Assembly (NCBI GenBank): GCA_039583875.1
Contig: CM077149.1
Location: forward strand, 26,983,194 to 27,047,193
Direction of reading: 5' to 3'
DNA from: Platanthera guangdongensis
Lineage: Eukaryota > Streptophyta > Magnoliopsida > Asparagales > Orchidaceae
DNA length: 64,000 nucleotides
Below are positions 1 to 10,109 of the stretch, in pieces. The notes below the pieces were generated by a model. The model saw only the letters and a list, made by a program, of their open reading frames with translations, ran no database searches and was not told the DNA's origin. The translations under genes and the position numbers were made by a program. Numbering within the stretch: position 1 is the first letter of the stretch; the number at the start of each line of letters is the position of its first letter.

Positions 1-758
1 GCAGACCTTGAGGAAGGATGAGGCTGAGTTTGCGAGGAGGTGCCAGAAGTGTCAGCTATATACCCCCCTCCAGCTCTTGCACGCTCAAAGGCTCTGAAGT
101 CTCACGGCACCATGGCCTTTTGCCATCTGGGGAATGGACTTGGTCGGACCTTTCCCTCGGTCTAGTGGGCAGAGGAGATTCCTCCTAGTCATGATTGATT
201 ATTTCTCGAAGTGGCTGGAGGTCAAGGCATTGGCCAAGGTCACCTCATAGGTCATTCAGAATTTTCTCTGGGGGGAGATCATATGCAGGCACGGGTTCCC
301 CCTGGCAATAGTAACAGACAATGTGCCCCAGTTTGCCAGTGAAGAGTTCATCAGCTTCTGCGCTCTGCTGGGGATATTCCTCAGGTTTGCCTCCGTGCAC
401 CACCCCAGGAGCAACGGCTAGGTGGAGGCGGCCAACAAGATCATCTTGAACCTACTCAAGAAGAAGGTGGAGAACTTGAGGGGAAGCTGAGTGGAGCAGC
501 TCCCCTCAGTATTGTGGGCCTTGCAGACAACCACAAACACAACCACCGGCGAGACCCCATTCAAGCTATCTCATTGGTGTGAGGAGGTCCTACCCATGGA
601 GTTCGAGGTTCGGTCCCAACAAGTCGCAGCCAAGGGTGATAGGGATGAGGCTTGGAGGTTGGAAAATGAAGGGGAGCTACGCCGCTCATTGGATATGGTG
701 GAAGATCTATGTGATGTCGCAGCTATAAGACAGGAAGATATCAAGGGACGAATGACAA
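1..758 (+). pseudogene. Tat-type Ty3/gypsy integrase remnant (element T)
   Basis: One forward frame reads through an integrase: the end of the HHCC zinc region (CQKCQLY near 40-60), the first catalytic block (GMDLVGPFPRS near 130-170), a second (VTDNVPQFAS near 310-345), and the catalytic Glu block (VEAANKII near 420-450), followed by a C-terminal part (TGETPFKLSHW near 550-585). The VEAANKII and TGETPF wording is typical of the Tat/Ogre branch. Stops interrupt it near 97, 247, 418 and 487, so it is dead. The frame is cut at 763 by element A and resumes at 11427. The RT and RNase H must lie left of the window. Confidence 0.85.
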
Positions 759-1646
759 AATACTGAAAGAAATAGTACCTAAACACCTAGAGGGGGGGTG
801 AATAGGTGACCTAATCCTTTTTAAAACTTTAATGGCAGCAATCAGTTATATCACAGAATTCTAACTACTTTTGCACAGCAATTACACAAGCATTCACAAT
901 CACAGCACAATCACAGCAGACACAGTGTTTTATAGTGGTTCCCCAAGCATTGGGTACATCAACTTTCCCCCTTCGCCTATCTAGCAGTGTACTAGATTCG
1001 GCCAAACTTCTCCACTAGCTCAGAACCCAAATTGGTTCCTACACCTCAGGCCCAAGGCCCTACAACTCAGCTTTATCCCAAAGCCTACACTCAGCCACAA
1101 AGGCCTACACTCAGCCAATCAAGGCCTACACTCAGCCAACAAGGCCTACACTCAGCCAACAAGGCCTACACTCAGAGATTTCAATCTCCTACACTCAGGA
1201 TCTCAAGCCCTACCCTCAGCCTTTATAAATACAGGCTTACAATTCACTCAGATCCAAAGTATCCTACAAGTTAAAATGATTTTACAAATATTAACTCTAC
1301 AACTCAGAAACAAGAGAGGGGAGTTGAGAGTTTCTTGATGAGTTCTTGGAAGAACTCAGCTGGATTCAATCTGACTTAGCTTTCTTCGAAGCTTCTTGAG
1401 TAGAACTGAATAAGAATGAATCCTCCTACAGTTGATCCTTGATCTCTACTTCTTAAGATCCAGAATATCTCTGAACCCTTCTTCTCAGCCTAGTTCCAAA
1501 GGCTGATTTCTTGGATGGAGCCCTCTCTCTCCAACTTCTTAGATCTGCACTTGGACAGCTAGATCTTCTTGATTTGATACTATGTGTACCACTTCAATAA
1601 CTATTAAACAATAATCTGAACAACCGTTTCTGTAAACTGTATGAGC

Positions 1647-1656
1647 CTATTTATAG
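1647..1656 (-). promoter_or_regulatory. TATA box of element A LTR
   Basis: The minus strand reads CTATAAATAG, downstream of the palindrome array and preceded by an ACCGG/CCGGT inverted repeat at about 1670-1685. The equivalent site in the 5' LTR is 10195-10204. Position and sequence fit the U3/R promoter of a plant LTR element. Confidence 0.7.
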
Positions 1657-1807
1657 GCCTTCTCCATGGTAACCGGCTGGTCCGGTTCATAACTGTCTTC
1701 TGACATCTCTGACAGGTGCTGTAAACCGGCTGGAACGGCAGCTGTCAATTCATCCAGTCAGTTCTTGAAAATCTCTAACTGTCTGAAAGTGTCGAGACTT
1801 TCTGTCT

Positions 1808-2733
1808 TTGAGTGTCGACACTTATAGACCAAGTGTCGACACCAGTTATGTAAGTGTCGACACAAGTCTACAAGGTGTCGACACAACTCCTTGTGTTGTA
1901 GATACTATGTCTCGACACAGTTTCTTCTGCATATGTCGACACTGAAATTGAGTGTCGACACAAGTACTTGATCTTCTGTAACTTGCTGAATTCTTCTAAG
2001 TGTCGACACATCTCCTTTGTGTCGACACAACTTCTTGTGTTGAATCTGTTAAGTGTCGACACTGCTTCTTGGTGTCGACACATAGTCTTCTATGTTGATA
2101 CTTGCTGAGTGTCGACACAGCTCCTTGTGTCGACACTTGATTCTTCTGTTGAGACTTCAGCTGAGTGTCGACACATTTTCTTGTGTCGACACTTGATTCT
2201 TCTGTTGAGACTTCAGCTGAGTGTCGACACATTTCCTTAGTGTCGACACTTGTACTTAGAATAATTTGACAATCTTGTTGTTCTTTGCTAAGTGTCGACA
2301 CTGCTCCATGTGTCGACACTTTCTTCAAGTGTAGAGTCTTCAGCTGAGTGTCGACACATTGTTCTAGGTGTCGACACTTACTTCATGTGCTGACTCTTCT
2401 TGTTGTGTGTCGACACATTGTTCTTGGTGTCGACACTTTAACTTAGTTTCTGCTGACTTTTGCTGAGTGTCGACACAGCTCCAAGTGTCGACACTTTCTG
2501 GTGTAGACACAGCTTCACTGGATATCGACACAGCTCCTTGTGTCGACACTTTCTGTTTGCACTTTTCTTCACTGAGTGTCGACACAGCTCCTTGTGTCGA
2601 CACTTTTTGTCTGGTGTCGACTCTGCATCCCAGGTGTCGACACAATGACTCCAAGTGTCGACACTACTTGTCTGGGTGTCGACACAAGTCTTCTTAAGTG
2701 TCGACACTTTCCCTCTAGGTGTCGACACATGGA
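1808..2733. repeat. GTGTCGACAC palindrome array, 3' LTR of A
   Basis: I count about 30 perfect copies of the 10-bp palindrome GTGTCGACAC plus several one-base variants. Many occur as close pairs about 18-20 bp apart with an AGCTCCTT-like spacer, and pairs repeat about every 60 bp. The array lies just upstream of the LTR TATA box in element orientation, where U3 enhancers are expected. The matching array in the other LTR is 10356-11277. Confidence 0.95.
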
Positions 2734-2873
2734 CTTAGAAACTTTTTGCTTCAGTCCAGTAATTACTTAACCTGCACAAGTAAACTCAACATACATCAAA
2801 TACATTATGATGTATATCATTGAGTTGGGTGAGGCTTCTTCAAATCAGGTACATTTAACCAATGTACCCAACA

Positions 2874-2890
2874 ATCTCCCCCTATTTGGA
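2874..2890 (-). other. Polypurine tract of element A
   Basis: On the minus strand the tract reads CCAAATAGGGGGAGAT and abuts the LTR start TGTTGGG. The same purine tract abuts the 3' LTRs of C, D and (degenerate) B and E. It primes plus-strand DNA synthesis in LTR elements. Confidence 0.85.
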
Positions 2891-3171
2891 GAAGTCATAA
2901 CCCTTAGTCAATGATATACACCATTCATAATTAAAATTACAAATGATGTAAAGCAGAACAATGTTCAGCAGGGTAAACATAAACATGTATCAATTTCACA
3001 TGTATACAAATTCATCATTACAGAACAAATAAGAAATAGACATATTCACAAAACAAACATGAAATATATTAATCATATATTGTTCTAACATTTATCTTAT
3101 ACATTTTCAGAAGTTCACTAAATATTTTACATTCAAAAGATTACAAAATAGACTTCAAGAAAATTCTAAAT

Positions 3172-5992
3172 CTATTTTTGTTCAGGTTCCTTGATAACTA
3201 TTCCCTTGCCAGCTTGAACTTGAGCTTTGACAGGGGCATCAACAGTTTCAGCATCAGCAGGCTTCTTGCCTTTCAGATCTTTCTTTTTGAGCTCTTCAGC
3301 TTTGATCTTCTGTCTCTCAAAATAGTGATATGTCTTTGGAAAGTACTTGCTAGGCTCCACTGCAGTAGGAGGTAGCTTTCTCATCTTTGCCTTCCTTCTA
3401 TACTGAACTATTGCCTCCTGCCTGATCTCATGTTTTCTCCATTCAGCTTCAGAAAACCATTTGTTCCTGTCATGAGTGTTATCCTTGGCAGCTTTCCAGG
3501 CAGTTAATATTATGTTTCTAGAGGTAGGGCTCCACTGTTCAAAGTCTGGCCTTTGTTCTGCTTGTTCCCTAAACCTCTTCTTAGACAACCTTGTCTCTTC
3601 CTCTTTCTGCAATGCCTCTTGCATAGCTTCTGATATAGGCTGAACAACCTTTTCAATATGGACATTGTCCTTGCCCCTAGACGGGCTGTACATGGTCTGT
3701 ACCTCAGCATGAATCATCTCAAAATCTGGAGGTGGATAAATGACCTGAGCTACTTCTGGTTGCTCACCTCCAAGATATGTAGGTTGAATTCCAGATTCAG
3801 CAACATTGTCATCATCACAAAGTGGAGGATAGCCCAGTGTAGCTCTGATGGAATTAGATATCCATTTGGCATGATCAGAGCTAGCTTTGACTAAAACTCT
3901 CTCCCCCTTTATGACTTCTCTAGCCATATGATCTCTGACATCATCCTTTTGAAATCTGATTTGACTATCCAAGTATCTGATTCCATCTTTAAAGTAAGGT
4001 TTGAGCTTTTGTAGTTGGTCAGATATGGCTTTCTGGGATGCTTGGATAGCAGTCTGAATAGCAGAGATTTCTTCTTGAAAGACTTTATCAAATTCAGCTT
4101 TAGCAGTAGTAGAAGTAGAGGGTTCAGCAGCCTTGTTCTTCAATTCAGTGACAATAGCATTATGAGAAGCAGTCAAGTTGTCATTCATTCTTAACTGATT
4201 TTCAAGAACATATCCTTGCTTCAATGCTATGTCATCCACCTGTGCCTTGATCTTTTCCTGGTGTGTTGCCAAGTACACCACTGCATTGCCACCCTTGTGG
4301 AAGCAGTCTGTCATCTCCTTCTTATTTTGGTTCATTTCAAACCTTATAGATTTTATATCCTGGGCCAGATCAAATTGGAGTGATTTTTGCCCTTCATCTA
4401 CATATTTCTCTATGGCCTGCCTTTGCTCATCCAACTTGATTTGCATTGCCACCATCAGTGCACTATAATCAATGGCTGGGGCTTGCTGAATTATAGGTTG
4501 TGGTGCAACTGTTTGGAGAGCCTTCTTGTAACTCTGGCTTCTTCTCCTGAAGACATAAAGTTTCTTTTTCTTTGCCCTAGTAGCCTCCTCATCTTCAGAC
4601 TCTGAGGAGCTGGCTATGTCAACCCTTTCCTTAGGGCTTGAAGTCTTTTCAGCTTGCACAACTGGAGCTATCTCAGTTTCTTGCCTTATAGGCTCTTCCA
4701 GAACTTGTACCTTCTCCCCCTCAACAGCAGCATCATCAGTTGCCTTATCAAAATCTGCTTGATCCAGATTTAGGAACAAGTCTTCCATTGTGTATTCTTG
4801 TGGAGACTGTGCAGGAGAAGTTCTTAGTTCTTCAACCTCTGGATCAGGAATTACTTCTTGTACAGCAGATGTGTCATCTCTAACAGCATCTGGTTCTTGA
4901 GTATTCAGCTGAGTTTGCTGATGAACATCAGACAAATCAGCATCTTCTATAAGAAATTCTAAAGTATTTAGGTCAGTGAGTACCTCTAGTATGATGGTGG
5001 TGGCTTGTTCACTTTCTAGTGTAGAGGGTTCTTCTACACCTGGAAGCTCCCCCTTGCTTTGATCCCTGTGGATGGGGCTAGCTTGTGGTAGCTCCCCCTG
5101 GATCTCAGCACCAACTTTAGGAGCAGGAGTCTTTACTGCAGGCTCTTCCTCATTATCATCTGGAGTGAAGACAACCTGTTCTTCACTACCAGAACTGCTA
5201 GTAGACTCTTGTGCTACTGGAACTGTCTTCCTTTTCTTCTTTGGAGGAGTGTCTTTCTCAACAACTGGTTTCTCAGGGGTTAGCATCTCTTTAGTCAACA
5301 CCCTATCCCATCTAAAAAAGATCCTCAGATCCATCTTCCTCATGTGATTTATCTTGCTTCCAGCAGCAGTACTCATTACCTCTAGTATCACACCAGCTAG
5401 GTATAGACTAATGATTCTGCCAAGGTTGGGCTTCTTCAAACTTTTCCTTGATTTTCTCAAATACTATAACTGACCAATCAGTTTTTAAAGTGAAGATAAT
5501 CCTGGTCATTCCAAACATATAGGCAGACACTCTATCATGCCCTCCTGGCTTGCTGAGTAACACTTTTCCAACTATCTCAGAAAGAAACTTTCCTTGATTG
5601 TTCATTCCCTTCCTGGTGAAAACAGAACCTATCTTCATCTTGGAATCAAGTCCACACCAGGTTAGAGCTTCCCTGGTCTTTGAAGCTGTAACCTCATCTT
5701 CTTCTTGAGTTCTTGATAGCTGGAGAATCTTCCTCATACTTTTAGGAGATACCTTAACACTTGCACCATGAACTCTGGATTTGATTTTGTATCCAAATTC
5801 ATCCACCTTGGCTCCATTGAGGAATTCAAGAACCTCCTTCTTCCATATCTTAGTAGGTTCTGAAACTAAGTATTCTAGTCCAGAATCGGCGACTAGGGTT
5901 ACGACCGACTTGATTTCTTGATCTGCATCGTCGAAAGCGCCGCGCACTAGCTCATATCCTTCGTTGACGTTCTCCTCAAGCTTAGGCACCAT
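3172..5992 (-). pseudogene. 3' ORF (env-like/plant transposon protein) of element A
   Basis: Two overlapping reading frames give a protein of more than 900 residues broken by one frameshift near 5410-5460; I start it at the ATG at 5992. The first ~190 residues resemble the N-terminal domain of plant retrotransposon 3' ORF proteins. An acidic Ser/Thr/Pro-rich part follows, then a basic cluster (AKKKKLYVFRRRSQSYKK, about 4525-4590) resembling a nuclear localisation signal, a charged coiled-coil-like stretch, and a conserved Trp/Tyr-rich C-terminal block (about 3290-3595). I see no signal peptide or membrane span, so the usual envelope-like label is doubtful. Homologues lie in C (31098-33741) and F (61873 onward). 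Confidence 0.75.
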
Positions 5993-6475
5993 TAGGGTTT
6001 GTAGAATTTGTCTTGAGAGAAGAGAGGTGTCGACACAGTAGTTTTGGTCTCGAAACTTTGAAAGCGTGTCGACAAACAAAGACAGAACCCTATTTATACC
6101 TTTCTGATTTTGAAGATGAACAGGCGGGACAGATAACTTAAAATGTGTCGACACTGACAATAAGTGTCGACACTGACTAATAATGTCTCGACACATATGT
6201 GTCGACACAAGTTTAGTCACAGATTTTATGTGTCGACACTTGGTTATGTGTCGACACAACATAACTCGACACATTGTCGAGACGTTACTTAGAAAATTCT
6301 GAGTAAAACTTAAGTGTCGACACCACTTTGGATGTGTCGACACCTACTTGACATGTGTCGACACTAACATTCTGAAGTGTCGACACCAACTTCCTAGATG
6401 TGTCGACACCTTTTTCCTGAAGTGTCGACACCACTATTCTGTGTCGACATAAACTTGTCTATGTGTCGACACCTT
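5993..6475 (-). promoter_or_regulatory. Palindrome array and TATA box before the 3' ORF of A
   Basis: Between the pol stop and the 3' ORF ATG lie about 14 copies of GTGTCGACAC or one-base variants, followed in element orientation by GGTATAAATA (TATA at 6098-6091) about 100 bp before the ATG at 5992. This copies the LTR arrangement of array then TATA. I infer an internal promoter for the 3' ORF; no transcript evidence is available here. Confidence 0.6.
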
Positions 6476-6504
6476 TTTACTTAGGCATTTTCAATTCTGT
6501 AAAC

Positions 6505-9500
6505 TTACTCTAAGTTTATCATTCCTAGTTCAATTTTGAATCTATTGAACTTAGCTTCTTCTAGGGGCTTAGTAAACATATCAGCTATTTGATTATCAGT
6601 TTTAACATATTCAAGTAAAATATCTTCTCTTTCTACATGCTCCCTAAGAAAATGATATTTAATTTCAATATGTTTAGTTTTACTATGAGATACAGGGTTA
6701 TTAGCTATTGAAATAGCACTTGTAGAATCACAGAAAAGTGGAGTTCTACTTACCTGAAATCCATAGTACTCTAGCTGATGTTGAATCCACAGAAGTTGAG
6801 CACAGCAACTTCCTGCAGCCACATACTCTGACTCTGCTGTGGAGATAGCCACACTGGTTTGCTTCTTGCTACTCCATGAAATTAGTCTCCCACCTAGGAA
6901 TTGACAGGTTCCAGTAGTGCTCTTTCTATCTTCTTTGCATCCTGCAAAGTCTGCATCTGAATAACCTGTTAGATCAAAATCTCCATTCCTAGGGTACCAG
7001 AGGCCTAGATAGGGAGTGCCCTTAAGATATCTCAATACTCTTTTGACTGATGTCAAATGAGACTCTTTAGGGCAGACTTGATACCTTGCACAAACACATG
7101 TAGAATACATGATGTTAGGTCTACTAGCAGTCAAGTATAATAGGGAGCCAACTATCCCTCTATACAAGGTTTCATCTACAGGTTTCCCTGCATCATCCTT
7201 GCTGAGAGACATACTTGACCCCATAGGAGTCTTCATGGTGCTGGATGAATCCATACCATACTTCCTTATGAGTTCTAGGGTGAACTTGGACTGATATATG
7301 GATAAACCACTCTCAGTCTGTTTAACTTGGAGACCCAAGAAAAACTTCAGCTCTCCCATACTACTCATCTCAAACTGACCTTGCATAAGTTTTGCAAACT
7401 TTTTGCAAAGGCTGCTTTCAGTAGACTCAAATATAATGTCATCTACATATATTTGGACTAGTATGACTTTGCCTCTAGATTCCCTAAGGAATAGAGTCTT
7501 ATCTATTTTCCCCCTTGAGAACTTGTTCTCAATGAGAAAACTAGATAGGGTTTCATACCAAGCCCTAGGGGCTTGCTTTAACCCATATAAAGCTTTCCTA
7601 AGTCTATAGACATGACGAGGTAGAGTTGGATCAACAAAACCTGAAGGCTATTCCACATAGACTTCTTCCTTAAGATTACCATTTAGGAATGCTGACTTGA
7701 CATCCATTTCGTAAACCTTGAATCCTTGATAGGTTGCATAGGCCAAGAACATCCTTATGGCTTCCAGTCTAGCTACTGGAGCAAAGGTTTGATCAAAATC
7801 AATACCTTCTTCTTGCCTATATCCTTTAGTAACCAGTCTAGCTTTATTCTTAATGATGACCCCTTGTTCATCCATCTTATTCCTGTAGATCCACTTAGTT
7901 CCTATTATATTGTGGTCTTTAGGTTTAGGAACAAGTTCCCAGACCTTGCACCTCTTGAACTGATTAAGCTCTTCTTGCATTGCTTCAGTCCATTGTGGAT
8001 CTTGTATTGCTTCTTCAAACTTCTTAGGTTCAACTTGAGACAGGAAACTGGAGTAGATTGCTGCATTCATGTATCTGCTCCTGGTTTGTACTCCTTGTCT
8101 TGGATCTCCAATAATCTGCTCTACTGGATGATCTCTTAGATGCCTGTTGGCTGGAGGCATCCTAACTTCTGGTTGAACCTCTTCAGCATCTCCATCATGC
8201 TGTATTCCTTGTACTTCATCAGCAATTGGCACATGTAGTTCTCCCCCTGGACAACAACTACTCTCCTCTCCTTGCTGTCTTGCAGCAGGCACTTCTTCTA
8301 TAGTAAGCTTGTCCATTTTCTTTGTTAAACCTGTGGGGCTGCATACACTACTAGACAACTCATTGTTAATAAGTTTAGTCTCATCAAAAACTACATGCAC
8401 AGATTCTTCTACAACTTGTGTAGACAAGTTGTAGACTCTATAGGCCTTACTATTATTACTGTACCCAACAAAAATTCACTCTTGGGACTTGGCAGCAAAC
8501 TTAGTCAAGTAAGACTTCCCATTGTTAAGTATGAAGCATTTGCAACCAAAGATCCTGAAGTAGGATAGGTTTGGTTTCCTGCATTTCACAACTTCATAGG
8601 GGGTCTTGTTGAGGCCTTTAGTGATGGTAGCCCTATTTATAACATGGCATGCAGTGTTAACTACTTCAGCCCAAAAATACTCTGGCAGTGATGTATCACT
8701 TAGTAGGGTCCTACCAGCCTCTATCAAGGTCCTATTCTTCCTCTCAGCAATGCCATTTTGCTGAGGTGTTCTAGGTGAAGAGAATTCTTGAAATATCCCA
8801 AAGTCTTCACAAAGTTTTGTCATGCTATCAGACCGAAACTCAGTACCATGGTCACTTCTAATCTTGACCACTGTACTGTCTAGTTCATTCTGAATTTGCT
8901 TGACAAAGCTATGGAAGACACTAGGTGTTTCAGATTTCTGTCTTAAGAAGAACACCCAGGAAAACATTGAGTAGTCATCTACAACTACAAGGTTATAGAC
9001 CTTCCTACCTAAGCTGTGAATTGGCATTGGACCAAAGAGATCCAAGTGCAAGAGGTATAAACACCTCACATCATCTTTGTTCTTTATGCTTCTAAAGGTG
9101 GATTTAGTCTGCTTACCCTTTTGACAAGCTGAGCAAATACCATCTTTAACACACTTAACTTGAGGACCATTCCTCACTAACTCTTTGCTAAAGAGTTTGC
9201 TAATAGTCTTGTAGTTAAGATGGGCTAGCCTCTTGTGCCATTTGACACAATGAGTGACTGTCTCATCAGCTACAAGACAAACTGGAGAACCATTGTTCTC
9301 AACCATAATGTCTAAGCAATAGACATTCCTTTTCCTATAACCAGTCAAAATGATCTCTTGATCACTTGACCTCTTGATATGACAACCATTTTTAACAAAT
9401 GAGATGTCATACCCTACATCACTTAATTGACGTATAATTATTAGGTTGTGTTTCAACCCTTTAACATAAGCCACTTGAGTAATGGTAACTAAGTTACTAG

Positions 9501-9666
9501 AAATGTTACCAAACCCTTTGATGATTCCTTTTTCAGAACCACCAAAGGTAACCTTTGGACCATCTTTTATTGGTATGTAGTCCTTTAGTAATCCTCTAGT
9601 TCCAGTCATATGTCTGGAACATCCACTGTCCAAGTACCATGTTGGGGTATGGCCACTTGTACTCAT
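6505..9666 (-). pseudogene. Ty1/copia pol (PR-IN-RT-RH) of element A
   Basis: A single minus-strand frame encodes the pol domains: protease DSGCSRHMTG (about 9605-9640), the pre-integrase HHCC region (about 9250-9115), integrase blocks LDLFGP (about 9040), RSDHGTEF (about 8855) and NGIAERKNR (about 8745), reverse transcriptase [10 protein letters not shown] (about 7700) and YVDD (about 7455), and RNase H with STAESEYVA (about 6820). Two nonsense codons interrupt it: TGA at 8478-8476 and TAG at 7650-7648. No frameshift is evident. The frame begins at the ATG right after a TGTTTTGCAG tract. PR-IN-RT-RH is the copia order. Confidence 0.9.
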
Positions 9667-9678
9667 CTGCAAAACAGA

Positions 9679-10101
9679 TTAATGAACCTTAGAACCCAAA
9701 GAATTCTTGGGTCCTTGGTACTTGTTAGTTTGCAATCTGACAAAGCTACCTACTGGCTTTCCAACAGGTAGTTTGGTACTCACTTTGGCACTAGCATTGT
9801 GCCAACAGTCCACTGCAAAATGGCCAACTTTGCCACGGTGGCATTCAAACTTATTGTACCTTTTCTTAGGTACTGTCTTTGCTGTCTTATCTACAGCAGA
9901 CTTGTTGAATGTTGGGGCTTTGCCCTTGGACTTGGGCTTGGACTGCTCAGTCTTTGCAGGTCTAATAAAGCCCAGTCCAGCCTTGCCTTTATGATGAACA
10001 AATTCATCAATTAAAAGTAGCACTGACTTAGGTTTAGAAAACCTAGCAACAAGCTCTCTCTCTTTCTGAAGATTGATCTCCAGACTCTTGATTTGATTCA
10101 T
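9679..10101 (-). pseudogene. gag C-terminal remnant of element A
   Basis: This carries only the gag tail: a short coiled-coil-like start, a basic linker, and a zinc-knuckle relative (ECHRGKVGHFAVDC) that has lost the second Cys spacing of the CCHC motif seen in element D. It ends at TAA 9681-9679, directly before the TCTGTTTTGCAG tract and pol. The upstream gag with the RNA-binding and UBN2-like regions is deleted, so the ATG at 10101 is not the native start. Confidence 0.8.
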
Positions 10102-10109
10102 TTTTAAAT

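Larger units (their letters stand above)
764..2873 (-). repeat. 3' LTR of element A
   Basis: A TG...CA bounded LTR of 2110 bp, matching 10110-11421 over its right part and the LTR of element C (34057-35946) in inverted orientation. In element orientation it holds a palindrome array (about 2733 to 1810), a TATA box (CTATAAATAG, 1656-1647), a stretch of CCTACACTCAG repeats (about 1200-1080), the conserved block at 970-931 and a C-rich hairpin at 808-784. Short ORFs here, full of CRH/VST/VDT peptides, are translations of the DNA repeat and not genes. Confidence 0.9.

Noticed and set aside
1808..2733. Possible CRISPR-like array
   Set aside because: The repeat is a 10-bp palindrome with short, similar spacers, sits in a plant LTR upstream of a TATA box, and has no cas genes nearby.
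1868..2770. Many overlapping ORFs on both strands with CRH/VST/VDT repeated peptides
   Set aside because: They are six-frame translations of the GTGTCGACAC array inside an LTR, with no protein family resemblance; the same occurs at 10544-11318 and 34192-34843.
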